Assembly: GCA_022496185.1 (NCBI GenBank)
Contig: WTXG01000001.1
Location: forward strand, 2,046,001 to 2,110,000
Length of the DNA stretch: 64,000 nt
Reading direction: 5' to 3'
Source: Multifurca ochricompacta
Lineage: Eukaryota; Basidiomycota; Agaricomycetes; Russulales; Russulaceae
Part shown: positions 36,494-48,237 of the stretch, piece by piece
How positions within the stretch are numbered: position 1 is the stretch's first letter
How the letters are laid out: each line of letters begins with the position of its first letter
Program-made: the position numbers and the translations under genes
The notes under the pieces: generated by a model
Database searches by the model: none
Seen by the model: the letters and a program-made list of their open reading frames with translations, nothing else
What the model was told of the DNA's origin: nothing

Positions 36494-38723
36494 CTATGCC
36501 GAGACTGACACCTCCTTCGAGGTATCGGGTGCCCCGTTTGCGACAGCAGCGAAGGAGACAGGCAGCTTGTGTGGGAGTGCGGAGACTGGGGCTGGGGCCG
36601 GAGCTGTAACGTCCTGAGAGGCGGCTTTGGTGGCCTGTAACTCAATCTTGTCGGTACGCCGCACAAATCCTGGACCGACAGGGAGCACGTACCTGGCCAG
36701 CGGCGGGACGGAGTTGTTCCTGCCCTTCAATCACCGCAGCCTCCGACTTTGACGAATCCTTGCGCACCGCGGGGGCTTGCAATACCTGTGCGGCCGTTGG
36801 TCCCATGTGGGCGGCATGTCCATTGACTTGCGGAGGGGTAGACGAACCCCCCAGTACAGGAAACTCATCCGCATTGGGTACACGTTGCTTCTGTGGGACT
36901 GACTTAGAGGGACGCGTATGTACGCCATTCAAACCGCGCAGGCCGCGCTCAGAAGGCGTCGTACTACCACTGCTTCCCTGGCGTGGTGCGTGATTGCCAT
37001 TCTATAAGCACGTCAAAAAAAAAAAAAGGGGGGATAGAGTGAAAAAGAGAATAGAAAAAGACACGTGAAAACGGGCCAATGAAGGATGCCGTGAATCGGC
37101 TTACCTCCGTGATTGACAAATTGGCCAATTTTTCTTCGAGGTTCGCTTGGCCATTGCCATTTAGTGCGCTTTGGGGAGGCGAACGGAAGCGGGCGCCGCG
37201 CCCCACTACGTGACCGTCAGCTAATACGTGCGGGAAGCGACATTCATCTCTGCAATGAATGCGTTACCGCGCCAGTTAGCGGGATATACGAATGTAAAAA
37301 TAAAAATAAAAAGGGACACGTACCCGTTTCTGCAGCGACCGGAGGGGAAGAACAAGCACGGGGGCTTTCGACTGCCACCAAACGATGGTCGGCGGAAACC
37401 TGAGCCTCCACTCGCGCGACGATCACCACGTGAAGCGAAGCCCTCCGGGGGGAGCGACTTTTGTACTCCATTTTGTTCAGATACAGATACTGGGGGATAG
37501 CGTGAGTGTGCGATAGACGGAGGGACTGACTGCGGGTAAGGCGCGGTAGGTGACTGCGGCCCTGGGGGAGAGGCATGCGCGGGGGGCGGAGGAGGAACCG
37601 ACAAGGGACGGGAAGTTGGCCATGGTGAGGGTACGAGGGGGAGACAGGGGACATAGGGCCATACGGCCCTGGAGCAGGGACAGGTGCCCCTGACGAGTTG
37701 AAGGGAATCTGTACGGGGGGAACGATCTCCGAATTATTGCGCTGGTGGACAAATTGCGGGGGTGGAGGTGGAATGGGTTGCGTGGCCGACTGTGGGGAGA
37801 CGGGGGAAAGGTGATGGGGAGGTGGTACACCATTCGGAGGTTGCGGTTGGAACTGGTGGTGGGGTGCAGGAATAGGGTAGAAGTTAGGAGGGTAAGGTGG
37901 TTGGTCATATGGAGAAGGGTATTGAGCAGGGGGGGCATCGGGCCCGGATAATAGGGACCCTGGGGATGGGCAAAAATGCAAGAGGCTCCATAGCGACAAG
38001 CGGGGAAGTACCTGCACGGAATGAGCCGAGCAATTTCCGGAGGAGGAAGATTAGAGAAATTGCTGCCTGCTGAGGGAGTAGCCTGATCATCTGTCGACGG
38101 TGGGGAAGCGGCGGGTGGGGCAGGGGCAGGGGGTGGATGATAGTAAGGAATTGCACCCTCAGGAAGGGGAGGAACAGGTATGCCAGGATAATAAGCGTAG
38201 GGGCCGGGATGTGGCAAGTAATAAGCCTTAGGAGGGCCCACGTTAGGATCGTGGATGAACCTCGGGTCCTGGGGAGGGATGTCAGGGTTCACTTTGGGAA
38301 GAGCTGCAGCGCGCAACAATTCCACGATGGTGGCATCTGACGTGTACTGCTCCGGAAGGCCGTGGGTGGATGTGTGAGCAGGGTTAGCACCTAGTGGATT
38401 ATAAACGCGTTTGATGGCTGTTCAGCGAGGGGAGGGGAATGAACATGTGGCGTACCATGATCCAACAGCGCCTTGACCACGTCACGGTGACCGTTTTTGA
38501 CCGCAGCGATGAGAGGGGTCACGCCGTCTTGGTCTTTAGGAGTAATGAGAACGCGTAAGATGGGATGAAGAGAAAGATGAGAAAGATGTAGGGCAAAAAA
38601 AAATTTAGAAAAAAAAATAGGCAGACCTTTTTCTTCAATGTCTAGTGGGGAAGCTTGGGCAAGGAGTTCATTGACCTTGTTAAGGTCACCATCTGAGGAT
38701 GCTTGCCAGAGATCAGAGACCAT
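36494..38723 (-). CDS. ankyrin-repeat and CCCH zinc-finger protein, putative RNA-binding
   Basis: Starts MVSDLWQASSDGDLNKVNEL at 38723, the first of a short ankyrin set; the next unit is DGVTPLIAAVKNGHRDVVKA. After a proline/tyrosine-rich linker come two CCCH fingers: CRYFPACRYGASCIFAH (C-x5-C-x5-C-x3-H) near 37975-38025 and CLFFPSGRCRNGDECRFPH (C-x7-C-x5-C-x3-H), which spans an intron near 37240-37330. The C-terminal third is disordered and ends KEVSVSA. CCCH fingers of this spacing typically bind RNA, so a post-transcriptional role is likely but unproven. Two one-base slips (GGG at 37940-37942 and 37610-37612 on the plus strand) interrupt the proline-rich linker; adding one C to the coding strand restores a continuous frame. 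Confidence 0.8.
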
Positions 38724-39084
38724 AATTTTTTAATGAGAGGTATTGAAAGAGAGAAAGTAGTGATTTAATTGAGAAAATTTTGTATTGTTGATGTGTTGGT
38801 GGTGGTGGTGGTGGTGGTTGTGGTGGTGGTTGTGGTAAGTGACACAAGGGTCAGACCCCCTCAGGCTGAGCTTTAGCCGGGCGGCGGCGGGTCGCGTTGG
38901 ACCAATCCGGCTGAGCGCTCCCAAAAATTTTACTTTACCTGAGTTCCTGGGAAAAAACAGATCAAGATCCCGATTTGATCATCTCATCTCATCACCCACA
39001 TCACATCACATGCCTCTCCTCTCGGCTCTGTTATAACCATTCATATTCATATTCATCATATTATATTACAACCAACAACCAATA
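38724..39084. other. intergenic region upstream of the CCCH gene
   Basis: Holds the CCCH promoter with its GGT tract and the 3' flank of the glycerol-3-phosphate dehydrogenase gene. No gene seen. Confidence 0.5.
38795..38836. repeat. (GGT)n microsatellite
   Basis: Near-perfect ggt triplets with two TTG interruptions, about 75-110 bp upstream of the CCCH start codon. Confidence 0.9.
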
Positions 39085-40603
39085 TCAATACCGTTCTTCC
39101 TCAATCCCTAGTTTATTCATCAGCGCTCGAGCGGGCCCCCCAGGTTTTCGAGGCAACTCAAGCTCCTTCGCCATCGGTCTTTCCAACAGTTCCTGCGCTT
39201 GTTCGCGCACATCTCGGCCTAAATAACCCCGTTAAAAGGTATTACGAACCATCAGATATTCACCAACCTTCATGTAAAACTTTATATACCTGACATCCCG
39301 TCTCGACGTTAGACGATTATCGTACACCATTGAAGCAGGAAATCCACGCACCGCATTGGCAAGAGGGGCCGGAACATCAAGACCATCAACGATAGCCTTA
39401 AGACCAATTGCAGTCGTCACACCCTCGGCGACACTGCCCAGGGATTCAACGACATCATTTAAACTTTCCCCGCGTCCAAGCCTGAATCCGACCGTGTAGT
39501 TACGACTGGTCGACGAACTGCACGTCAAAAACAGGTCCCCAACACCCGCCAATGACAAAAATGTCAACGGGTTCGCCCCGTACGCCACACCAATTCGAGT
39601 CATTTCGGACAATCCGCGCGTGATTAAACCTGTGAAGCGCCCAGGCACCCTCTAGTAAGCACTATCTATGAAAAAGGTTGTAATCACTGACTTGCTCTCG
39701 CATTATTCTTGAATCCCAATCCCTCGGCCATACCAGCCGCAATCGCATACACGTTCTTAAGAGCGCCTGCAAGCTCAATTCCAATTGGGTCATTGCCTCT
39801 GTAGCTGTGGATGCATTCTGTCAGAGCCTGCTCGCCTATATGCCGAATGGGGTTCAACAAACCAGCGAAACCAGGGTTGATGAAAGACAAGTGATGCCCT
39901 TTCGGCATGGTGTTCTGATAGGGAAGCGATCGACACCATGGTCGGTTGACGCTTAATAACTGTGCAGGGCAGACTCGTCAGCGTCCGTCCCATGATCGTA
40001 CTTTGCATCCGTACTCTCTGTCGCGAATGATGGTCCAGACTAAGAAAGGAACAATAGTTTAGACATAAAACTCTGGCAACCAGGCACAAGTACCGCTCAC
40101 AAGGAAGGTCGACACCCTGGCGATGTCTTTACCGCAGGTATCCGCAATGATCTCGAGTGTTAACGCGTTCGTGACCGTCTCAATGCCTTTGTTCACAAAT
40201 ATGAGCAAGGGAGGGTTCACGTCTCCCAGACTTGGACGCAATTCTGTCAGCAGTGACCTGGTAAAGCAATACGTATGCGTTGGGTACCCAACAAAGGTAT
40301 ACGGGAAAACTAATACCGGAGTGCTTGAGTAGGTATAGCAAATAGCAAGACATCCATTCGCTTGACAAATTCTGCATCCGGAAGGTCTGGTCCCACAGCA
40401 CGAATGGTGTTTGGAAAGCAATGGTCCTTGAGATACTGTGGGTTTTTGTGGTGTTCATTGAAATATTCGACGAAGCTCTTCTTACGCGACCACATGTAAA
40501 CTTCGTGATCGGAGTCGCCGAGATGGTCCGCAAGACAGCTTCCAAAATTACCAGAACCCAGTACGAGGACTTTGTTTTTTGGGGATGGTGAACTAGATGG
40601 CAT
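39085..40603 (-). CDS. GPD1: NAD-dependent glycerol-3-phosphate dehydrogenase
   Basis: Reduces dihydroxyacetone phosphate to glycerol 3-phosphate with NADH, feeding glycerolipid and osmolyte synthesis. The N-terminus [20 protein letters not shown] carries the G-x-G-x-x-G dinucleotide loop; then [52 protein letters not shown] and SGPSFATE. The catalytic lysine block is [20 protein letters not shown], followed by [29 protein letters not shown] and [14 protein letters not shown]. About seven introns all join in phase, including the 52-bp one after SFATE. The C-terminal exon ends in [13 protein letters not shown] at 39085. The gene looks intact. It is divergent from SED5, with 441 bp between the start codons. 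Confidence 0.93.
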
Positions 40604-41044
40604 CCTGTGAGTTCGGTTAAATATGTGGGTATACCTAGCGTGAAGGAGGTTTTGTCGTGTGAGCGGGTTCAGGTTCAGAGAAAAGCAGTGAAAGTGGAAG
40701 TAATGTTTATGAAGAAAAGTCGGAGTACTTAAGAGTCTGAAGAGGCGCATACAAGTGACGCATTCAATGCGACACGGAGAGGCACAAACCAAACTAAAAG
40801 TTGTTTCGATTTCGTTTCGACTTCTTTTGGCGTTTCGTGGGGTGGGGAAGGGGGGAAATTGGGTGGCTGTACCTCGTGACTGTCACATGCCTTTATTAAG
40901 GAATTAGCGTGACAAGTGACAAGTGACGAATGGGCCATCCTTGCACACACCTGCACCCGCTCCAAGTTAAGTTAAGACACACTCCTTCACTCCCTTCCCT
41001 ATTTACCGGTTACCTTCTCCTTCCTTAATCTTATCTATTTCAAC
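40604..41044. other. divergent promoter region, GPD1 / SED5
   Basis: Contains AAGTGAC direct repeats near 40911-40926 and a pyrimidine-rich stretch before the SED5 start. No gene. Confidence 0.5.
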
Positions 41045-42450
41045 ATGCCAGTACAGGACCGTACAAACGAATTTCTCGCTTGTGTAGAGTCAATTCGCAA
41101 TCGTTCTTCTTTGCCTGCTGCAAGGAATACCGACAAGCAACGTCTTCTTGACAAGCAAGCACGCGCAGACAGTAAAACCGAGTTTACTGGCATGGCTAGC
41201 GCGATCGGCAAAGACATTAGCAGTACAACCATCAAACTTGGCAAGCTGGCACAATGTGTGCACCCATAAGAGCCCTTCTATGTGCAGCAGTTTCTAACAT
41301 TCCAACTTGATAGTGGCCAAACGTAAAACGCTATTTGATGACCGGCCAGTTGAAATCAGCGTAGGTGGTACCCACTCTGCTGCTCAAGCTATTTCCAAGT
41401 TAGTTTTTTAATGACAACCTCAGGAACTCACCTTCATCATCAAGCAAGATATTGCGAATATCAATAAACAGATTGCGACGCTTCAAGCGCATGTGAAACA
41501 ACGAAAAGCCCAAGGCGGTTCCAAGTCCCCTGAAGGGAAGCAGGTTGATGAGCATAACCATAATGTCGTCATTCTGTTGCAAAACAAACTCGCCGACACG
41601 AGCATGACATTCAAAGATGTGCTGGAGGTTCGGACCCAGGTGCGTGGTGCTATCCCATGAGTGACTTCATGACACCTCTCATATCTACCGGAACTAGAAC
41701 ATGAAAGAATCAAAGGACCGAACGGAACAGTTCATGTACTCCGCCGCGGCGGCAGCGAACCAGGCGCCAGCGAGTCTGTCAGCTCTTCCTGGTGGCCTCG
41801 CTTCCGGACTGACCCGACCCGGTTCTAGACTCTTTCCTATTTTCGAGCACACAGCGTCAGGACCCCATGGGCGACGGCTCCTCTAGCAGGCCTGATGCGA
41901 AGGGCAAGGGACGAGCAACCCCAAATAATGGCATGCTCGCACTTGACCTCGAACACGCCGAGGGCGGCATGAGCGCGCCTGGTGGTGGTAGTAACGCATT
42001 TCAGCAGATGCAACTTGTGGAGCAACAGGTACGCCTTGAGTCTCGGCCTTTGAGCATAAGGTTTATTCTGAGATACCTGTTTGGGTTCACACAGGATAAT
42101 TACATTCAATCGCGCTCAACTGCCATCGAGTCGATTGAGTCTACAATTGCAGAACTTGGCCAGATCTTCAATCAGCTCGCACACATGGTAGCGGAGCAAC
42201 GTGAGACGGTCCAACGGATCGATGCGGACACACTGGACATTGCATCAAACGTGGGGGGTGCGCAGCGCGAGCTCCTCAAGTACTATGCGAGTATTTCGAG
42301 CAACCGGTGGCTCATGCTCAAAGTCTTTGGCGTTCTCATCGTTTTCGTGAGTTGCCTCCTCCAATACTGTCGCTGTCAGAATAAACCTGCGAAAGGATGT
42401 ACGACTGACCATTGCGATCACAGTTTTTGATTTTTATCTTAGTATCATGA
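41045..42450 (+). CDS. SED5: syntaxin SED5 (syntaxin-5), cis-Golgi t-SNARE
   Basis: Qa-SNARE for ER-to-Golgi and intra-Golgi fusion. The N-terminus MPVQDRTNEFLACVESIRNR is the Sly1-binding and early Habc region. It is followed by ELTFIIKQDIANINKQIATL, then LLQNKLADTSMTFKDVLEVR and NMKESKDRTEQFM, a block typical of syntaxin-5. The SNARE helix is IESIESTIAELGQIFNQLAH MVAEQRETVQRIDADT, with the zero-layer Gln in GQIFNQLA. The tail anchor is LMLKVFGVLIVFFLIFILVS. The last exon begins at 42424 and the stop is at 42448-42450. A one-base slip near 41825-41835 separates the low-complexity linker from MGDGSSSRPDAKGKG; an intron does not fit. The call is secure. Confidence 0.92.
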
Positions 42451-42553
42451 CAGACATTTCCAGCTATGGCTGCGCCTCGCTGTGGTTGTATATACTCATG
42501 CACATGCACCTTATGAAGCACAGACTGTTAATCCGCACTCATACAAGGATTCC

Positions 42554-43809
42554 TTATCCAATAGGTAATGCGTTTACACCTGTACCCCAACTTTTTGTTC
42601 TGGTGCCGCGCTTCTTTCCTACCTTCTTCCCCCCGCGATGCTCGCTGCGGTGATCCCCATCGCCCACCGTCCAGGTACGCTTCGTGTGTGGCACATCGCT
42701 TTCCCCTGACGTTGTCGAGAAGCGCTGCGGTTGCAAGGTTTCCTGCAGCACCGATTTATTTCCCTGTGGTGTCACCGCCTTGAGCGATCTTCGTGTCTGC
42801 GAGTTGGGCCCACCACAAGTGAGTGGTGATACCATGGAAGCAGGGAGACAAAAAAGTGAGGAACAAACTTACACGCTGTGCCGCGAGTTGTTTGTTCCGT
42901 GTTTTGAGCTTCGCTAGCCGCGTGTCACCCTTCCCCCCGCCACCAGCGGTAAGCTCGACGTTGATTCGCCTGCCATCAAGTTCAGATTGGTGCAACCGTA
43001 GCGCAACTTGTAGAGCGGGCTGCGCCGAGAATTCGAGGAATGCGCAACCTTTAGACTTGGCGACAGTTGCACCCGCACGAGTAACTTTGGGTGTGAGTAG
43101 GCGCACTATTGGAGGCGGGTCTGTGCGCGTGTTAGTAAAGGGGATGGATGACTTGCGGGCATTGGAGTGGAAAGGAAGAAGCGTACCACAGACAGAGAAA
43201 TGGTTCTGAATTGCCTCGCGCGTGGTGGTGTATTTGAGGTTCCCTGTAGGAGGTAGTGCCGGCTCTGATCAGTCATGGCTGTTTTCAAGGGGTAAGGGGA
43301 GGCAGGACGTACCAATAAATAAGATGCACCGCTGTTGTTTGCTTTCTCTGTCTTTCTTAAGTTCTGTTTTGTGTCCCGCGTTCACACCTCAAATCGTCCT
43401 CGTCATGCGCCACGGAAGGAATTTTGCTGACACTACTCGCAAACCTGGCTCTCTTCGCTGCCTGCACTGGCTGCGCCTCCGCATCCTCTCGCCTACGTTT
43501 TTTCTTCTTCGTTGCAGTCTCCTGCGTGCCCAGCGTAGCGGCTTTAAGGATCCCGGCACGACTCTGATTGCTCTCCGCATCCCTCTCCGTATTGCTAATA
43601 ACTTCAGCCAGAGCCGGATCTTCCATGGCAGGTAACGCATTAACGTCTTCATCGTCGTCGAGGCCGTTTTCTCCGGCCGTAGTATGCGAGCGTCGTGATG
43701 CAACGTCCAGGTTTACTTTGATTTTACCCTTGCCCTTGCCGCTGCGCTCTCGAAAGGCAGTCGCCTTTTTTTGCTTTTTGGTTAGGCGTAAAGATTGGTT
43801 TGAGGGCAT
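42554..43809 (-). CDS. Nop6-like nucleolar RRM protein
   Basis: Starts MPSNQSLRLTKKQKKATAFR, a basic N-terminus with KKKKRRRED stretches suited to nucleolar import. One RRM is split over three exons: RCILFIG + NLKYTTTREAIQNHFSVC; IVRLLTPKVTRAGATVAKSK; GCAFLEFSAQPALQVALRLH. It is followed by the signature INVELTAGGGGKGDTRLAKL of yeast Nop6-type proteins. The last exon ends KSWGTGVNALPIG, as in relatives. Nop6 proteins assist early 40S subunit assembly, so the same role is inferred here. All four introns are in phase and the gene looks intact. It converges on SED5 with 103 bp between stops and is divergent from the TRAPPC2L gene. Confidence 0.8.
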
Positions 43810-44019
43810 AGTTCGATCAGTTTGAGCCCACGTTGTTAGGTGTGTGGTGTAGAGTGTGACTTGAGAAAGGAAAACACAAACACTCTCGACATAACTTGTA
43901 CTTGTACTCTCAACTCCATACACAGTCAGTTTCATTCATTCATTCAAATTCGATTTTGGAGCGGGAGACGATTTACTTTAGTTATCGAGTTACAAGTAGA
44001 TTTTCTACGAGTTCTCAGG

Positions 44020-44761
44020 ATGCCCGGTCCATTAATTTGGGTCTTGCCGCTATCGCCTTCATCTCACCACAGAATCACCCTATTCTCGTACGCGCGGTCT
44101 CCGGTTCCCAAGAAGACCTACTCAAGTATCACTACCTCGCGCATACCTCTCTCGATGTGATCGACGAACGTAGTAAGCCTAGCCATCACTTGTCTCCTCT
44201 CGTCTCCTAGCAATCTATCCGTCACATCCTCTCCTCCCCCATCCATACTTTTCCGTCCAATAGAACAGCTAAAGTTAGTGTAAACAATGAACGGCTCGCA
44301 GTCGCAGCGGCTTCCAAAGCGCCAATAGAGAGTTACCTCGGCTTCCTGTACGCGCTGGAGGACGTTGCCGTCTACGGCTACATCACCCCGCTCAAGCTAA
44401 AAATCGTCATCATCCTCACCCTCTCTGACGCCGTCGTGCGTGACGCCGATGTCATCTCTGTGCGCCTCTCCTCTCTTCTCCTACCCTCCCAGCCACGCCC
44501 TCTCTGATTCTATTGCCCGTTATTGCCTCTTATCCTCCGCTCCTCTTTTTTTTGAATGGCTGTGGGAAACAGATATTCAAGGCGCTGCACTGGGCATATT
44601 ACCGTGCCGCAGCCAATCCGCTCCTCAAACTTCATACGCCTCTCGATACCCCGAACGATCACATCCTGGTCGTCGGGAGCCCGGAGTGGGTGTCCTTTCG
44701 GAAACGTGTCGACGAGGTCGCGCGTGCGGCTGGTGCCCTGCCCGTCGATTCTGCTTCCTAA
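44020..44761 (+). CDS. TCA17: TRAPP complex subunit 2-like (TRAPPC2L / Tca17)
   Basis: Sedlin-fold longin protein of the TRAPP tethering complex, acting in Golgi traffic. The order LGLAAIAFISPQNHPILVRA, LLKYHYLAHTSLDVIDER, ESYLGFLYALEDVAVYGYIT, KLKIVIILTLSD, then IFKALHWAYYRAAANPLLKL matches human TRAPPC2L block for block (its blocks being FHYMVHTSLDVVDE, YLGLLYPTEDYKVYGYVT, MFRKLHNSYTDVMCNPF). The C-terminal extension to 44761 (HILVVGSPEWVSFRKRVDEV) is fungal-type. The ATG at 44020 fits only if one C is missing near 44029-44030; with it the product begins M-P-G-P-I-N and runs into the first block. Two introns are present. Confidence 0.85.
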
Positions 44762-45209
44762 TAAGAAGGCGACTCATCGTATCCTCTCCGTTCTTTTTTT
44801 TTTGCACAGAAGCAACAAAGAGTGGATGAACCCTCTTCCCAGACTTTTGTTGTTCTTTTTGATTGGTTTGGTTCGGCGTACCGTCGCAGTTTTACGAATT
44901 CAGAGCTGCGGGGGGGACTGGCATGGCTTACGTACAAAGCTAGACGAACCTAGATTGAGAGTTCACACCTTTTAGTTGACTCAGCTCTCAGCAGGCTATA
45001 AGAGTTGAGACAGATACGAGGCGCACATCTACTTTACAAGACGCGGCGATACATACAATGTGTTTGACAAAATATGGTATAGACGTATGCAGAAGTGCGC
45101 AGATAAAATGCCAGTACGGGACGGGACGGTGTAGTAAAAAATACAATGATACATGATACATTGCATGAGAACGACTAACAGCAACGGAAACCCAAAATCA
45201 TGAAAGGTG
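44762..45209. other. convergent 3' intergenic region
   Basis: 3' flanks of the TRAPPC2L and 45.2 kb genes, with a T tract at 44792-44800. No gene seen. Confidence 0.5.
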
Positions 45210-46743
45210 TCATTTCCCGTCTTCCTGTGGGGGATGGAGGGGGAGAAATCGGATAAATTCATGCAAGCGAGAGTCCATTGACGGCCTCCCCGGTCCATCG
45301 ACCTCCCCATCTTCACCATCCACCCGTCTGCTCATGCGCATTGGCCGCGTGATTGGACTTCCAAGGCCCATCGATGTCCGCATGGTGGACTCGCAAACGG
45401 CAACGCTCCACTGTGCGAGATCGGCGATGATGCGACAGATCCTGCTGCGGAAGAGGCGATAGGCACAGGTATAGGTCCTCGCGATGAAGAACCCGAGCGT
45501 GGGATGTATATAGGCGAAAGAGATGTGTGATTCTCGCGTAGAAAGGAGACAGAGGGGGAAACAGCACGACGTTTGGAGGAGGTTGGATATGGATCGAAGC
45601 GGTCGTCATCTGTGCTCAACAGGTACAGGTAAGTACTAGACGAAAGGGACAGGAAAAAAAAACTTGCATTTTCGTTTACTCGTCCGGACGGCAGAGGATG
45701 CCGTAGGAGGTGGTGTATATCTCCATTGGTGAAGCGAGGCCGCGGCGGGAGAGCCAAATAGTGATGGTGGCTGCGTTCGGATAATATAAGCATACATCCG
45801 AAATTATAACAAGAGGGAAGGGACACTAACCGCGTCAATGTCCATGGCAGCACCGGGGCTATCCGCAGATGGATCGTCGCCGCATAGACTCCCGCTCACA
45901 CTGGCTGCGGGAGTGCGTGTCCTGATCGTGATGGGTTCTTGTGTCGGTGGTGCAAATGCAAATGGAATGCTATCGGGGTCTTCGTAGTCGCTGTCATCGC
46001 TAGGTGTCTGACAACGTTGTATATCTCGCTCTTCAGAAACTTCTTCTGGATAGCGGCCTCTATCCGACGGGGCCCGAGGGGTGCAGGTCGCATCGGCAAC
46101 TCGGAGAAAGAGGCGACGAGACGCTGGAACTGTGCCTCGGACTTGACCTCACTCTCATCTGGGCGAGAGGATTCCCTGACTAAATTCAGGATGCGCGGTA
46201 GCATAAGCTGGAGTAATGTGAGCCGTGTTCATGCGCTGAGAATAATGGAAGCCATCTCGTGACATGACCTACTGGGTGTGAGAGACGGCGAAGATGTGGC
46301 AGATATGAAGACTCAGCGATGGCGTCCATGCTAGAGGAAGACAAATTGCGCGGGGGTGGCGTCTGGGGTCGACTGGTCTTCATTGCGCTGTCGCTATCCG
46401 TACCTACGTCTTTATCTGCCTCGCTCCCGTTGAGCGGTGGCGTAGCGTTTTCCGAACTCTCAGAGGTAGAGCCAGAGTCTGCCCATATACGCTCTCGGTC
46501 GATGTCTGAGGTGGAGGATGGACGTAAGGGGGAAGAAAAGGATGTGGACAAAGGGCTCGAAAGGCGAGATTCAGATATGTATTTGGGAGCAAGCAAACTA
46601 GGGCGACGAAATCGAAAGAGGAGAGGATTTAAGCCTGTGAACTCGTCGCTGGGTGATTGAAGGGCAGATGAGGATGCTCGGAGGGCAAAATCTGTGGATG
46701 AAGCGGGAAGAGAGGGTCTTGGGCGATGGGGGGCTTTGGACAT
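45210..46743 (-). CDS. Ser/Pro-rich protein of unknown function with a short conserved-looking segment
   Basis: Starts MSKAPHRPRPSLPASSTDFA at 46743. After a disordered Ser/Thr/Pro region it has RNLSSSSMDAIAESSYLPHL, then, across an intron at about 46208-46273, LMLPRILNLVRESSRPDESE and VKSEAQFQRLVASFSELPM, which looks folded. An acidic stretch follows (SDDSDYEDPDSIPFAFAPP), then a Ser/Pro-rich tail ending LHPPQEDGK at 45210. Frame slips near 46087-46096 and 45384-45388 are each cured by one base. I do not recognise the family. The many Ser-Pro sites suggest phosphorylation, which is an inference. Confidence 0.55.
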
Positions 46744-47157
46744 TGTGAATTTGGTAGGTCAGTAGTGTAAGGTACATCAGGGTGACGAGTAATGATTAAG
46801 GTATTTGGGGGCGAGGGGGAATGGGGGGGGGAAGACAGGAAGGAACATGGGAAATGGGAAATGGGAAATGAGAACTTGTAACCGGGCCGCCTTGATAGAT
46901 CACGAGTCACGAGCTTTGTGAATTAAATTGAATTGAAACCCTGGTCTAGGCGCATATTAACCCTATGTATCTATCTATCTATCACGGCATTGTGTTCTTC
47001 ATTATTAACAAATGGGACGCGCGTTCTTGTTGGATACTGGCGTCAATCAATACGAGTTTACGCGTTTCCCCAGCTAACGATGTTCCGTCAATTGGGGTCC
47101 ATCGAATAATGAAGAACATGAACATGACATGAGAACACACGTCAGGTAGGCGTCAGG
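46744..47157. other. intergenic region with ATCT microsatellite
   Basis: Between two co-oriented minus-strand genes. It includes a (TATC)n tract at 46966-46983 and a G-rich patch near 46806-46832. No gene. Confidence 0.5.
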
Positions 47158-47948
47158 TTAGACGCCAGCCATAATCAACTCGACCACGACCTTTCCAGAA
47201 AGAAGATACAGAACTAAAAACCAAAACGGACTTGTCAGAAACATGACGTTGATAGACGGAAAGTCCTCTTACCAATCTGGGCGGGGAAGGAGATTCTACC
47301 CCCGGGAAGGCGCTGTGTACGGAAGGCCAAGATTCAGAAATGTTGGTCAAGTGGGATTTAAGTAGCATCTACCCGTTTTGGGTCTCCACTGGCGTAGCCT
47401 TTGGTATAAACGACCCGCGCGAAGGACCAGAGTCCGCATGCTAAAGCCGCAGAGACCGGATAACGAAGAGCACCAATGAGAGTCCTTATCATTACAAGAC
47501 GGTCAACTCGCTGTGAGCATGTGGGAACAGTATACTCACGTTATGACAATAACTGGGATGTTCTCAAGTGTATTCTGATGCGCCCCTATGCATATCTGGT
47601 GAGAAACAGTGCGAAGAAGCTAGCGGCGCTGGAAAACCAATCTCACTCTGTAGGCAATTGAAAATCAGTGCATCATTCGAGGCTTCCTGCTCCGCCTTGT
47701 CAGCATACGCTAGGTCATAAAAAATTAGTCTCAACACAATCCGCTAGGATAAAACTTACGCCTGGGATAAGTCACACCAGCCTTACGCCTCGCCTTGCCC
47801 ACAGCCAGCGCCTGCCACTGCAGTAGAGTCGCTACGGACACGAGAGAGAGGGTAATCCAGGAGAATCTGCGTGCGCATAAGCCATCTGTGGTGCACAGCT
47901 AGGAAACGGGAAATAGTTTCACCCTGCAGGAACAAGAATTGTGGACAT
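47158..47948 (-). CDS. microsomal glutathione S-transferase 3-like MAPEG protein
   Basis: Small membrane enzyme of the MAPEG family, using glutathione against lipid peroxides or other electrophiles in the ER. The exons read: MSTILVPAG; WITLSLVSVATLLQWQALAV then GKARRKAGVTYP; YADKAEQEASNDALIFNCLQ; RAHQNTLENIPVIVIT (the family hallmark R-A-H-x-N-x-x-E); LIGALRYPVSAALACGLWSF then ARVVYTKGYASGDPK; and a C-terminal exon ending GKVVVELIMAGV at 47158. Four hydrophobic helices are evident, as expected. All introns are short; the acceptor before RAHQ is the tag just 5' of GGGCGC. Divergent from RRB1 (290 bp between starts). Confidence 0.85.
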
Positions 47949-48051
47949 GTTACTTTGGTAGAATTGCAGATGAGCATTGTTCACAGTCACAGATTTATTT
48001 ATTTATACCCAGAGGATGCCTGGATGGTACTCGGCACACCGGATGTCCTGA

Positions 48052-48098
48052 TGTAAGTAAGGTGAGTAAGGTGAGTAAGGTGAGGTAAGGTGAGTAAG
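48052..48098. repeat. tandem GTGAGTAAG-type repeat in the RRB1 upstream region
   Basis: About five units of gtgagtaag with gtaag variants. It lies in the MGST/RRB1 divergent promoter, about 140 bp before the RRB1 start. Confidence 0.85.
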
Positions 48099-48237
48099 AG
48101 AAAGTACAAGCCTGAGAGCGCCGCTGAGGGGACGCGCCAGCCTTGCCGCATCAGCCGAAATTTCGCAGGTGCACGTGGTTTTTTTAAGGAGGTCTTTCCT
48201 TCCTGCTCGCTTCCTCTCTTCGTGGCGGTGCATAAAC

